Assembly: GCA_963759545.1 (NCBI GenBank)
Contig: CAVXAB010000022.1
Span: 1 to 64,000, forward strand
Source of the DNA: Trebonia sp963759545
Lineage (GTDB): Bacteria; Actinomycetota; Actinomycetes; Streptosporangiales; Streptosporangiaceae
DNA length: 64,000 nucleotides
Reading direction: 5' to 3'
The first letter of the stretch is position 1, and each line of letters begins with the position of its first letter. The notes under the pieces are model-generated. The model did not search any database, was not told where the DNA came from, and saw only the letters and a list, made by a program, of their open reading frames with translations. Below are positions 44,400 to 53,170 of the stretch, piece after piece. A program made the position numbers and the translations under genes.

Positions 44400-46070
44400 T
44401 CAGCCGCCGGCGGCGCGCTGGCGAAGCTCGCGGCGCAGCAGCTTGCCCGTGGGTGTCTTCGGCAGGTCGGCGAGGACCTCGACGTGCCTGGGGTACTTGT
44501 AGGCGGCCAGCTCCGCGCGGCAGAACTCGATGAGTTCCGCCGGGGTCGCGGCGGCGCCAGGCCGGAGGCTGACGTAGGCCCATACCGTCTCGCCCCGGTA
44601 GGGGTCGGGGACGCCGATCACGGCGGCCTCGCGCACGGCGGGGTGGCGGACCAGGGTGTCTTCCACCTCCCTGGGCCAGACCTTGTACCCGGCGGCGACG
44701 ATCATGTCCTTCTTCCTGTCGACCAGGTAGAACCAGCCGTCGCCGTCCATGAAGCCGACGTCGCCGGTGCGCAGTTCACCGCCTGGCAGCGTCCGCTCGG
44801 TGGCGTCCGGCCGGTTCCAGTACCCGGGCACCACCATCGGGCCGCTGGTGGCGATCTCGCCGACCTCGCCTGGCGGCAGTTCGTTCCCTTCGTCGTCGAG
44901 GATCCTGACGACCGTGTTAAACACGGGAACCCCGACAGAGAGCGCGCCGCTTGCCTGGTCCACCGGGGCGCGGCGGCCGAACGGCACCGCGTGCGACGGC
45001 GAGGTGGTCTCGGTGAGGCCGTAGACGTTGTGGATGTACGGGCCGACCTCGCGCTCGAACCGCTCGACCATGCTCGGCGCGATCGGCGCGCCGCCGCTGT
45101 AGGCCTTGGTCAGCGTCGACAGGTCGGCCTCCTTGACCGAGGGATCGTTCGCCAGCGCGGTGAATGCCGTGATCGCCATCACCGTGAACGTGCAGCGGTG
45201 CCGTTCGGCCAGCCGGATGATCGTGGCGGGCTCGAAGCGGTAGCCGAGCACGATCGGCATGGGCACCAGCATCCCGACGGCGATGTGCGCGATGAGGCCG
45301 GTGATGTGGAACAGCGGCGCGCCGCCGAGCACCACGTCGCGCGGTGTCAGGCTCATCCAGTCCCGGAACGTGCAGGCGTTGAACACCACGTTGCCGTGGG
45401 TGTTCATCGCGCCCTTCGGGTCACCGGTCGTGCCCGAGGTGTAGGTCAGCAGCGCCACGGCGTCCGGGCCGAGCGCGACCGGGGCCGGGTGTTCCCCGGC
45501 GTGCTCGCGCACCAGCTCGCCGAGGTCGGCCGCGCCGGGGGTCGCCATCCGCGAGACGCCGTCGAGCACGGGCGGTGGCCGCTGGTCCAGGTAGTCGAGC
45601 GGGCTGGTGGTGATCGCCACGGTGACCTCGGTGCCCTCGACCGCCCGGACCCCGACCGCGTTCCACAGGTCCTGCAGGCTGATCACGGCCTTCGCGCCGG
45701 AGTCGGCGAGTACGTAGCGCAGCTCGCGTTCCTTGAGCATCGGGTTGACCGGGACCACGATCGCGCCGAGCTTCCAGGCCGCGAGCATCGCGATCACGAA
45801 CTGCGGGACGTTCTGCAGGAACAGCGCGATCCGGTCGCCCAGGCCCACGCCGCGCGCGGCGAGCGCGACGGCCAGCGCGTCACTGTCCGCGTCGACCTTC
45901 GCCCCGGTCAGCGCGGTCTCAAAGTAGTAGAGGAACGGCTTGTGCGCTGCCTCGCCTGCCCCCGCTCCGCCGTGCCACACGGCCAGCGCGTCGGGGTATC
46001 CGGGCGTGATGTCGGACGGCTGGCCCGGTTGGTAAAGACGCAGCCACGGCCGTTCCTGGTAACCAGTCAC
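44400..46070 (-). CDS. Acyl-CoA synthetase (AMP-forming, FadD-like)
   Basis: A 556-residue ANL-superfamily ligase making acyl-CoA from a carboxylate, ATP and CoA. P-loop LLTYTSGTTGDPKGAM, A5 motif VYGLTETTS, A7 region GELRTGDVGFMDGDGWFYLVDRKK (read in two parts) and the C-terminal catalytic Lys in KTPTGKLLRREL. Chain length cannot be told. GTG 46070 has GGAG seven bases upstream. It converges on the helicase fusion with a 16-bp gap and is divergent from the transhydrogenase-like gene. Confidence 0.94.
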   Translation of the reverse strand: MTGYQERPWLRLYQPGQPSDITPGYPDALAVWHGGAGAGEAAHKPFLYYFETALTGAKVDADSDALAVALAARGVGLGDRIALFLQNVPQFVIAMLAAWKLGAIVVPVNPMLKERELRYVLADSGAKAVISLQDLWNAVGVRAVEGTEVTVAITTSPLDYLDQRPPPVLDGVSRMATPGAADLGELVREHAGEHPAPVALGPDAVALLTYTSGTTGDPKGAMNTHGNVVFNACTFRDWMSLTPRDVVLGGAPLFHITGLIAHIAVGMLVPMPIVLGYRFEPATIIRLAERHRCTFTVMAITAFTALANDPSVKEADLSTLTKAYSGGAPIAPSMVERFEREVGPYIHNVYGLTETTSPSHAVPFGRRAPVDQASGALSVGVPVFNTVVRILDDEGNELPPGEVGEIATSGPMVVPGYWNRPDATERTLPGGELRTGDVGFMDGDGWFYLVDRKKDMIVAAGYKVWPREVEDTLVRHPAVREAAVIGVPDPYRGETVWAYVSLRPGAAATPAELIEFCRAELAAYKYPRHVEVLADLPKTPTGKLLRRELRQRAAGG

Positions 46071-46191
46071 CCTTCCACTCCAACACCGGGTCCCCGCCCC
46101 CGGTCAAGTGCGTCGGCCGTCCGTGCCGAACTTCACAAATACCTGCCGCAGGTCTAAACGTGGTAGGTACGACGTCGGGTAACGGAGGGTC

Positions 46192-47472
46192 ATGGCTACC
46201 GAGTACCAAACCGAGACGGTCTTCACCTGGGGCGCGCCGCCGCTCAAGTTCGGCGTGGGCGCGCTCGACGAAATCGGCTTCGACCTTGGCCAGATGGGGT
46301 TGTCCAGGGTGCTCATCGTCACCGATGAGGGGGTGGCGGCGACCGGGATCCCGCTGCGAGCGGCCGAGTCCATGCGGGGCGCCGGGCTGAAGCCGACGAT
46401 ATTCACCGGCGTGCACGTCGAGCCGACGGACCAGAGCATGCGGGAGGCGGCTGACTTCGCCCGCGACACCGAATGGGACGGATTCGTCGCTATCGGCGGC
46501 GGCTCGTCGATCGACACCGCGAAGGCGATCAACCTGCTGACCACCAACCCGGGCGACCTGATGGACTACGTCAACAAGCCGGTGGGCGACGGCAAGGCGC
46601 CGACCGAGCCGCTGAAGCCGCTGATCGCGGTACCAACGACGGCGGGAACGGGCTCGGAGAGCACCGCGATGTGCATCCTTGACGTGCTGGCGCTGCGCGT
46701 CAAGACCGGCATCAGCCACCCGCGGCTGCGCCCGGTGCTTGCCGTGGTCGACCCGCTCACCACGCTGACCCTCCCGCCGCACGTCACCGCCGCCACCGGG
46801 CTCGACGTGCTGTGCCACGCCTTGGAGTCCTACACGGCACGGCACTACCAGTCCTACGCAAGGCGGCTGCCTCAGCAGCGCGCGGTGTACGTCGGCAGCA
46901 ACCCGGTGTCGGACGCGTTCATCGAGAAGGCGCTGCCGTTGCTTTCCCGGTCATTCCGGCGGGCCGTGCTCACCGGGCATGACCTGGCGGCGCGCACCGA
47001 CATGATGATGGCCGCGTCCTTCGCCGGCATGGGGTTCGGCAACGCGGGCGTGCACCTGCCGCACGCCTGCGCGTATCCGATCGCCGGCCAGGTGCGCGGT
47101 TACCGGCCGCCCGACTACCCGCAGGCCGAGGCGATGGTGCCGCACGGCGAGTCGGTCTCGCTTACGGCGCCCGCGGCGTTCCGGTTCACCTTCCCGTCCA
47201 GTCCCGAGCGGCACCTGCGGGCCGCGGCACTGCTTGACCCGGGTGCCGCGGACTCCGGCGATCCGCGGGAACGGCTGCCGCGGGCGATCGTGTCGCTGAT
47301 GCGCGATATCGGCATGCCGAGCGGGATCGGCGCGATCGGCTTCAGCACCGGCGACATCCCCGACCTGGTGGAGGGCACGCTCAAGCAGCAGCGGATCCTC
47401 TCGATGGCACCGCGCGACGTCATGCAGGAAGACCTGGCCGCGATCTTCCGCAACTCGATCGACAACTGGTGA
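46192..47472 (+). CDS. Iron-containing alcohol dehydrogenase, hydroxyacid-oxoacid transhydrogenase-like
   Basis: A 426-residue group III alcohol dehydrogenase. NAD-binding AIGGGSSIDTAKAINLL, PTTAGTGSE, and metal-ligand segments GLDVLCHALESY and GVHLPHACAYP. The start (ETVFTWGAPPLKFGVGA) and overall length match the ADHFE1/hydroxyacid-oxoacid transhydrogenase group, which moves hydride between 4-hydroxybutyrate-type acids and 2-oxoglutarate. ATG 46192 has GGAGGG upstream. Possible partner of the acyl-CoA ligase in acid metabolism. Confidence 0.88.
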   Translation: MATEYQTETVFTWGAPPLKFGVGALDEIGFDLGQMGLSRVLIVTDEGVAATGIPLRAAESMRGAGLKPTIFTGVHVEPTDQSMREAADFARDTEWDGFVAIGGGSSIDTAKAINLLTTNPGDLMDYVNKPVGDGKAPTEPLKPLIAVPTTAGTGSESTAMCILDVLALRVKTGISHPRLRPVLAVVDPLTTLTLPPHVTAATGLDVLCHALESYTARHYQSYARRLPQQRAVYVGSNPVSDAFIEKALPLLSRSFRRAVLTGHDLAARTDMMMAASFAGMGFGNAGVHLPHACAYPIAGQVRGYRPPDYPQAEAMVPHGESVSLTAPAAFRFTFPSSPERHLRAAALLDPGAADSGDPRERLPRAIVSLMRDIGMPSGIGAIGFSTGDIPDLVEGTLKQQRILSMAPRDVMQEDLAAIFRNSIDNW

Positions 47473-47546
47473 CCAGGTGCCGCCTGCAGGTAGGCGCGGG
47501 CGGCGGGCGACCGAGCGGCCCATGCCCGGCCGCCCCGAACACGGCG

Positions 47547-47690
47547 ATGGTCTTGGACATTTGGTTCGCCCCCGGGCTGTGGCGCAGGCATCTCGCCCTG
47601 CTCCTTGACGGCTTCCGCGCCGAGGGCGCACACCCGCTACCCGAGCCCCCGTTGCCTTCGGAACTGGCACACCCAGCGGCGCGGGATTAA
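47547..47690 (+). pseudogene. Remnant of a TetR-type regulator C-terminus
   Basis: A short open stretch reads WRRHLALLLDGFRAEGAHPL followed by PEPPLP, closely resembling the C-terminal end of some TetR-family regulators. There is no N-terminal DNA-binding domain upstream; the preceding codons run straight into the transhydrogenase gene. I read it as a leftover of a lost regulator, with limited confidence. Confidence 0.4.
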
Positions 47691-47712
47691 CCGACGCGCC
47701 CGGCACAATGGG

Positions 47713-48150
47713 GTGGTGGGTAACGTTCCCGCCGCACGCCATCTGCTGCGCGCCAAGGACCTCGCGGACGCGCGGTACTTTGAGCCGCTTGCCGTGGCCG
47801 ACCTGGCCGCCGCCGCCGGGCTGTCGCCTGCCCACTTCAGCAGGCAGTTCAAGGCGACCTTCGGCGAGTCGCCGCATCAGTACCTGCTGACCAGGCGGCT
47901 GGAGAGAGCCGCCGCGCTGCTGTGCGCGACGGACTGGTCGGTGGCTACCATCTGCTTCGCGGTCGGTGCGCAAAGCCTCGGCTCGTTCACGGCGAGCTTC
48001 CGCCGGATGTTCGGCATGGCGCCGCTCGCCTACCGGGCGGCTTACCCGCCGGCCGAGCGGCACCTGCGCATACCGCGCTGTGTCGCACTGGCCTACGGGC
48101 GGCCGCAGAACCGCACTTTTCGAGAAGACAGGGGTGCCGCATCTCCCTAG
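47713..48150 (+). CDS. AraC-type helix-turn-helix regulator (DNA-binding domain only)
   Basis: A 145-residue protein almost wholly made of the AraC/XylS double helix-turn-helix: LAVADLAAAAGLSPAHFSRQ (first), LLTRRLERAAALL, then VATICFAVGAQSLGSFTASF and RRMFGMAPLAYR (second). No separate ligand domain. GTG 47713 or 47716 is the likely start. It is 32 bp upstream of a VOC gene on the same strand, a pairing common in streptomycetes, so it probably controls it. Confidence 0.88.
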   Translation: MVGNVPAARHLLRAKDLADARYFEPLAVADLAAAAGLSPAHFSRQFKATFGESPHQYLLTRRLERAAALLCATDWSVATICFAVGAQSLGSFTASFRRMFGMAPLAYRAAYPPAERHLRIPRCVALAYGRPQNRTFREDRGAASP

Positions 48151-48182
48151 CGTTGACCTCAGGAAACGCACAAGGAGGACCG

Positions 48183-48614
48183 ATGATCAAGATCGCGAAC
48201 GCGCAGTTCTGGGTGCATGACCAAGACGAAGCCCTCGCCTTCTACACGAAGCAGCTCGGCTGGGAAGTCAAGTCGGACGTGACGATGGAGGCATGGAGCT
48301 TCCGGTGGCTGTGCGTCGGGCCGCCCGGCCAGGATGGCACCGCCCTCGTACTCATGCCCGTCCCCGGGCCGCCCATGCTGGACGCCGAGAGCAGCGCCAG
48401 GCTGGCCGAACTGGTGGCCAAGGGCGCCGGAGGCACGCTGTTCCTTGAGACCGACGACTGCCAGGCCGCCTACGACGACTTGTCGGCTCGCGGCGTTAAG
48501 TTCAACGATCCGCCCACCAAGCAGGCCTACGGCATCGACACGTCGTTCCGTGACCCTTCTGGCAACAACATCCGGCTCACGCAGGTGCTGGAATTCGACC
48601 AGGGACGGGTCTGA
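48183..48614 (+). CDS. VOC family protein (glyoxalase/bleomycin-resistance fold)
   Basis: A 143-residue protein with paired beta-alpha-beta-beta-beta units: IANAQFWVHDQDEALAFYTK at the start, TLFLETDDCQAAYDDLSARG in the second half and FRDPSGNNIRLTQ at the end. The fold covers glyoxalases, dioxygenases and drug-binding proteins, so the activity is open. ATG 48183 has a strong AAGGAGG site. In an apparent operon with the AraC-type regulator. Confidence 0.92.
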   Translation: MIKIANAQFWVHDQDEALAFYTKQLGWEVKSDVTMEAWSFRWLCVGPPGQDGTALVLMPVPGPPMLDAESSARLAELVAKGAGGTLFLETDDCQAAYDDLSARGVKFNDPPTKQAYGIDTSFRDPSGNNIRLTQVLEFDQGRV

Positions 48615-48621
48615 GGCTGCC

Positions 48622-49110
48622 TCACCGTTCGAGGTACGCGGGATGCCCGTTTTCACGTGCCTGCCACGCCTCGGTGAGCCGCCGCGCACCGGGTGGTTCC
48701 ATGCGGGAAACCGCCTGCTCGAGCGGCAGGAACGCGAAGTCGTCTAGTTCCTCCGCCTGAAGGTGCACCCCATCCGGGCTGGCCAAGGTGCCGCAGTCGA
48801 AGACGAAGGCGAAGGTCGCCCGACGCGGGCCGGCAGGCGGCATCCAGTGCACGGCCAGCAGTGCTGTCGCGGTGACAGCGACGCCGATCTCCTCTGCGGC
48901 CTCACGTTCAGCGCACTGACGCGGCGACTCTCCCGCTTCGGTGACACCGCCTGGCAGGAGCCAGTGATCGCGGTACCAGGGCTTGACCAACAGCACCGCG
49001 CCAGACTCGTCCGTCAGCAGTGCCGCCCCGGACGCGGTAAAGCTGGGCAGGCTGGCATACCACTCAGCATCGTCCATGAGCGGCTTCCTGCCGCCCTGCG
49101 ATTGCGTCAT
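48622..49110 (-). CDS. NUDIX hydrolase
   Basis: A 162-residue protein with a complete Nudix box, GGVTEAGESPRQCAEREAAE followed by EIG, which binds Mg2+ and hydrolyses nucleoside-diphosphate-linked substrates. The substrate is unknown. ATG 49110 overlaps the SDR stop as ATGA, so the pair is co-translated. It converges with the VOC gene. Confidence 0.92.
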   Translation of the reverse strand: MTQSQGGRKPLMDDAEWYASLPSFTASGAALLTDESGAVLLVKPWYRDHWLLPGGVTEAGESPRQCAEREAAEEIGVAVTATALLAVHWMPPAGPRRATFAFVFDCGTLASPDGVHLQAEELDDFAFLPLEQAVSRMEPPGARRLTEAWQARENGHPAYLER

Positions 49111-49859
49111 CGTGCTGTCCAGCCGCCGTCGAGCGGGTAAGAGCCGCCGTTGGCGAAGGACATCGTCGGGCTGCACAGCAGGACGGCCAGGTTCGCTACC
49201 TCCGCCGGCTCGACGAGGCGCTTGACGGCGGGCTCGGTGAGCATGATCTTCTCGATCACCTCGGATTCCGGAATGCCGTGGACGCGCGCCTGGTCGGCGA
49301 TCTGCTTTTCGACCAGGGGCGTGCGGACGTAGGCGGGGCAGATCGTATTGGAAGTGACGCCGCGGGGGCCGCCTTCGAGCGCGATCGTCTTGGACAGGCC
49401 CTCAAGGCCGTGCTTGGCGGCGACGTAGGCGCTCTTGAACGGCGAGGCGCGCAGGCCGTGCACGGACGAGATGTTCACGACCCGCCCCCATCGCGCGGCG
49501 TACATGTGCGGGAGGGCGGCCCGCACCAGGCGGAACGGCGCCTCGAGCATCAGGGCGATGATCAGGTGGAACTTCTCCTCAGGGAAGTCCTCGACCGGGG
49601 AGACGTGCTGGATGCCCGCGTTGTTGACGATGACGTCCATGCCGCCGGCGAGTGCCGCCGCGTCGAGCGCCGGGTCGGCGAGGTCGACGCCCACGGCGGT
49701 GCCGCCGAGCGGCTCCGCCACCTTTCTCGCACCTCGTTCATCCAGGTCGGCTACGGTGACGGCCGCGCCCGCGGCGGCGAAGGCGGCCGCGCAGGCCGCG
49801 CCGATGCCGCTCGCGCCACCGGTGACGAGTACCCTGCGCCCGTTCAGTTCAGCTGGCAT
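49107..49859 (-). CDS. SDR family dehydrogenase, 3-hydroxybutyrate dehydrogenase type
   Basis: A 250-residue short-chain dehydrogenase: TGGASGIGAAC cofactor loop, VADLDERG (Asp, so NAD+ preferred), NNAGIQHV, catalytic Ser in ISSVHG and YVAAKHG (Tyr and Lys). The region NTICPAYVRTPLVEKQIADQ is the hallmark of 3-hydroxybutyrate dehydrogenases. It oxidises 3-hydroxybutyrate to acetoacetate in storage-polymer or ketone use. Start ATG 49859. Confidence 0.9.
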   Translation of the reverse strand: MPAELNGRRVLVTGGASGIGAACAAAFAAAGAAVTVADLDERGARKVAEPLGGTAVGVDLADPALDAAALAGGMDVIVNNAGIQHVSPVEDFPEEKFHLIIALMLEAPFRLVRAALPHMYAARWGRVVNISSVHGLRASPFKSAYVAAKHGLEGLSKTIALEGGPRGVTSNTICPAYVRTPLVEKQIADQARVHGIPESEVIEKIMLTEPAVKRLVEPAEVANLAVLLCSPTMSFANGGSYPLDGGWTAR

Positions 49860-50009
49860 CCACCAGCAGTACCCGGCGGACCCAGGGGGTCAACGGCCGA
49901 GATTGTTACGTTCCGGTCACGCCCGCCGGGTCGCGGTAATTGGCTTGCCCGGGCGCGCGCCGTTACCGTTGCCTGCCTCCTGCGGCCGGGAGCACCGGCG
50001 CGGCGCCGG

Positions 50010-52439
50010 CTAGCGCGAGACGGTGTCCAAGTCAGTGACCGGGACGTCGGCCCAGCGGGCCGCCTCGGCCAGGGCGCCGTCGAGCAGTTGCACGTCGCGG
50101 AGCGCCAGCTGCGGACGGCTGATGAATGGCTCGCCTGGCAGCGCGTCCGCGACCCGGGCGAACAGCGACGCGGAGCGCACGTACTGCCGCTCGTTCTGAC
50201 CGCCGTCGCCCCCGCCCGGTGACCCGGGCGCGAGCGCGGCGGTGACGGCGCCCACGGAGTCGGCGAACTGGCGGCGGGCGACGGCGAGACTGTCGGCGGC
50301 CCGCGCGTCCAGGTCGGCGTACCTGGTGGAGGCGTCGAGCAGCAGGTTGAGCGCGTAATGCCGGGCGGCGACCGCCGTCGCCATAAACCCGGCGATCCGC
50401 TCCGCGAAGCTGCCGAACAGCGGCGTCCGCATCGGCCGCACCGTCGCCACGAGCGCCTGGTGGGCCACGTCCACCCGGCGCGCCGCGGCGCGCAGCTGCA
50501 GGTCGGAACCGGCGGCGCTCGCCGGGTCCGCGAGCCGGTCAAGGCAGCGGTCGACCAGGTCAGCCAGGGTCTCGAGCTGCTGCCTGGCCGCCACGCGGGC
50601 CACCCGGCCGACGTGCAGCGGCAGCACGAGCAGCACAGTAAGGATCGCCACACCCGCGCCGACCGACGTCTCGGCGAGCCGGAGCAGCAGCAGGCTGTTG
50701 GAGAACTCATCGAGCTCCACGTACAGCTGCGACACCATCACGGTGATGCCGACGACCATGAACGCGTAGTTGACCCTGAACAAGTACAGGCCGAGGAAGA
50801 GCGAGACCATGATCACCACGATCTGCAGCCACACCACGTCCCCGACCAGGTGCGCGAGCACGGCTCCGACGATCACGCCGACGACCGTGCCTGCCACCCG
50901 GAAGACGCTCTTGCGCAGCTGCTCGCCGGCCGTGTTGGCGCCCATGAACGTGATGAACGCCGCGATCACCGCCCAGTAGAACCGCCGCCCGGATATCGCG
51001 TCGCCCACGATGATCGCGCCGCCCACCGCGATGCCCATCTGGATCGCGATCCGCGCGTACGGCGCGAGCCTGATCCGCTCGATCAGCCCGCTGCCGCCCC
51101 GCTCCTGCGAGGCCGCGCCCGCGATGGCCGCCGAGCCAGGCAGCCAGCCGCCGAAGGTCGCCACCTGCGGCTGGAACTCCCCGTTCCCAGTGTCGGCAGG
51201 CCCAGTGTCAGCAGCCAGCGCCTCATCGGGCGGCAGGGTCGCCGGGTCCTGCCGGAGCGCGCGCAGCGCGGTGCCGAGGTCCGTGACCGAGGTGGCGAAC
51301 CGCTGCAGCACGATGCAGTCATCGGGGCCGATCTCGCGACACTGGTCCTCGACCAGTTGCCTGGTGCGGGCGGCGCTGTCGAACACCGCGGTCAGGTCGG
51401 CGTCGCGGACCCCCGCCAGGGCAGCCACGATCAGCGCCGGAGCCGGCGCGGGGAGCGGCCGCCTGGCGAGCGTGAGCGCGAACCTGGCGACGTTGCTGAG
51501 CGCCACCTCGGCGTCGAACAGCCGCTGGTGCAGCGCCGCGGCGCTCCAGCCCGCCGGCACCGCCGCCGGGCTGAGCTGCGCGTCGATAAGGAGAGCGGCC
51601 TCGTTCAGCCGCAGCAGTTGTCGCTGGAGCCGCTGCTCTTCCCGCCGGTTCGCTTCGTGTTTTCCCGCACGGGCGGTGGCTTCGTACAGCTCCGCCACCT
51701 CGCTCGCCAGGGCGCGGGCACGCGCCGCGTACGACCGCTGCATCCGGCGCACAGCGTTTTCCATCCGGGGCCGGAAGAGCGCGAAGTGCACCACGATGAT
51801 CCCGGCGACGCCGATCAGTACCTCCGCCGCGAGCCAGCCGAAGTCGGACAGGGACACGTAATCCTGGATGAAGAATCCCAGGAACGCGCCCATGAACCCG
51901 AGCATGCCGCCCATGAACCCGGGCGGGCCGAAGCGGCGGCAGTAGGTGCCGACCGCGAGCACGACGGCGAGCAGCGCGAGCGATATCACCCGGACGTGCA
52001 CGGTAAGCCCTACGGCGAGCAGGGCGAGCATGGGCAGCGGCAGGAAGAGGATCAGGGCGAGCTGAGCGCGAGCGGTGCCGAACATGCCGACGCCGAATCC
52101 GCCGATCAGCGCGAGGATCGCGCCGAGCATCAACGCGATCACCGTGAGGGCGTGGTTCAGCATCCACAGCTGCGCCGCCGCGGCCGCCGGTGCCTTCGGC
52201 GGGATCGGCACCTGGAGGGCGCCGGTGGCGCGGACGAAAAGCCACTCGGCCGCGATGACGACCCCGATCGCGAGCACGACCTCGGTCGCCATCCTGAGCC
52301 GCAGCTGCCCGGGGTCGGTCGCGTCGAGCCAGTCAAGCCAGGCCGGCCGGCGCCGTGGCGGCGGCGGCAGGGGCTCGTCGTCGTGGCGGTGCGGGCCGGC
52401 GTCTGACCGTACTGTGTGCGCCGTCACAGGTTCACGCAA
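50010..52439 (-). CDS. FUSC-family (YccC/aromatic-acid-exporter-like) membrane protein
   Basis: An 809-residue protein with two membrane blocks of about six helices each: ~50-225 (e.g. LTVIALMLGAILALIGGFGV) and ~455-600 (FYWAVIAAFITFMGANTAGE, the FUSC motif, then VAGTVVGVIVGAVLA). Between and after them are long helical cytoplasmic regions. FUSC proteins are efflux components for fusaric or aromatic acids and polyamine-like compounds. Start TTG 52439 is uncertain; GTG 52427 is in frame. A divergent-type TetR gene lies 41 bp upstream on the same strand. Confidence 0.85.
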   Translation of the reverse strand: MREPVTAHTVRSDAGPHRHDDEPLPPPPRRRPAWLDWLDATDPGQLRLRMATEVVLAIGVVIAAEWLFVRATGALQVPIPPKAPAAAAAQLWMLNHALTVIALMLGAILALIGGFGVGMFGTARAQLALILFLPLPMLALLAVGLTVHVRVISLALLAVVLAVGTYCRRFGPPGFMGGMLGFMGAFLGFFIQDYVSLSDFGWLAAEVLIGVAGIIVVHFALFRPRMENAVRRMQRSYAARARALASEVAELYEATARAGKHEANRREEQRLQRQLLRLNEAALLIDAQLSPAAVPAGWSAAALHQRLFDAEVALSNVARFALTLARRPLPAPAPALIVAALAGVRDADLTAVFDSAARTRQLVEDQCREIGPDDCIVLQRFATSVTDLGTALRALRQDPATLPPDEALAADTGPADTGNGEFQPQVATFGGWLPGSAAIAGAASQERGGSGLIERIRLAPYARIAIQMGIAVGGAIIVGDAISGRRFYWAVIAAFITFMGANTAGEQLRKSVFRVAGTVVGVIVGAVLAHLVGDVVWLQIVVIMVSLFLGLYLFRVNYAFMVVGITVMVSQLYVELDEFSNSLLLLRLAETSVGAGVAILTVLLVLPLHVGRVARVAARQQLETLADLVDRCLDRLADPASAAGSDLQLRAAARRVDVAHQALVATVRPMRTPLFGSFAERIAGFMATAVAARHYALNLLLDASTRYADLDARAADSLAVARRQFADSVGAVTAALAPGSPGGGDGGQNERQYVRSASLFARVADALPGEPFISRPQLALRDVQLLDGALAEAARWADVPVTDLDTVSR

Positions 52440-52480
52440 AGAACGATGCCCATAAAAGTTAGTTTACCTTCAGCAATTAT

Positions 52481-53068
52481 CTACGCCCCGCGCACGGTTC
52501 CCTGCCGCCTGACGGCATCGACGAGCAGGTCAAACATGCGCGCACGCTGCTGCTGGCCGCCGGCCAGCGACGTGGCGGTGAACGCGCCGACGATCATGGC
52601 CACGACGTCCTCGGGGCGGACGTCGTCCCGCAGCGTCCCGTCCGCGACGCCGGCGTCGACGATCGTCGCCACGGCGACCGTGAGTTCCTCGCGGGCCTGG
52701 GAAACGGTCACGCTGCCCGCGGCGAACACCGCGCGAAGCGCGTCCGCCATCTCCCGCTTGGCGGCCACGTAGTCCGCGAACACGTCCATCCAGGCGCGCA
52801 GCGCGCGCTCGGGGGCTTGCGACTCCACTAGCTCGCCGGCGGCGGCGCACAGGTCCGCGAGCTCCTTGCGGTACAGCGCCTCGACAAGGGCCTCGCGGGT
52901 CGGGAAGTGCCGGTAGAGCGTGCCGATGCCGACCTCGGCGTCGCGCGCGATCTGCTCAAGCGTCGGTGTTTGCCCGGAAGAGAACGCGGCCTTGGCGGCG
53001 TCGAGCAACCTTGCACGGTTGCGCTCGGCGTCGGCGCGCGGACGTTTGGCCTGAATCTGCTCCGACAT
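52481..53068 (-). CDS. TetR family transcriptional regulator
   Basis: A 195-residue regulator. N-terminal helix-turn-helix: RARLLDAAKAAFSSGQTPTL, then EQIARDAEVGIGTLYRHFP; the C-terminal ligand domain is divergent, as usual. It is divergent from the aldo-keto reductase gene, and two CGGAGG-type palindromes lie between, one directly before its own start. Autorepression and control of the reductase operon are likely. Confidence 0.93.
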   Translation of the reverse strand: MSEQIQAKRPRADAERNRARLLDAAKAAFSSGQTPTLEQIARDAEVGIGTLYRHFPTREALVEALYRKELADLCAAAGELVESQAPERALRAWMDVFADYVAAKREMADALRAVFAAGSVTVSQAREELTVAVATIVDAGVADGTLRDDVRPEDVVAMIVGAFTATSLAGGQQQRARMFDLLVDAVRRQGTVRGA

Positions 53069-53072
53069 TAAG

Positions 53073-53086
53073 CGGAGGATCCTCCG
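53073..53086. promoter_or_regulatory. TetR-type operator 1
   Basis: CGGAGGATCCTCCG, a perfect 14-bp palindrome five bases upstream of the TetR start codon, overlapping its ribosome-binding site. Its centre is exactly 40 bp from operator 2. Confidence 0.7.
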
Positions 53087-53108
53087 TTTCCCTGCTACGA
53101 TGAGACGA

Positions 53109-53130
53109 GAACCGGAGGAACCTCCGGTTC
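53109..53130. promoter_or_regulatory. TetR-type operator 2
   Basis: GAACCGGAGG and CCTCCGGTTC are perfect arms around AA, a 22-bp palindrome with the same CGGAGG-W2-CCTCCG core as operator 1. It lies 41-62 bp upstream of the aldo-keto reductase start, where a repressor would block its promoter. A half-site GCGGAGGATC recurs at the reductase ribosome-binding site. Confidence 0.75.
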
Positions 53131-53170
53131 TGCTTACCCATAGTACGACCTACTAGCGGAGGATCACGCG

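Noticed and set aside
37693..44400. Attachment-site duplication flanking the candidate island
   Set aside because: I looked for the tRNA 3' end (GGTTCGAATCCTTCTGGGGG) near 44384-44400 and 46071-46191 and found none. No integrase gene is present either.
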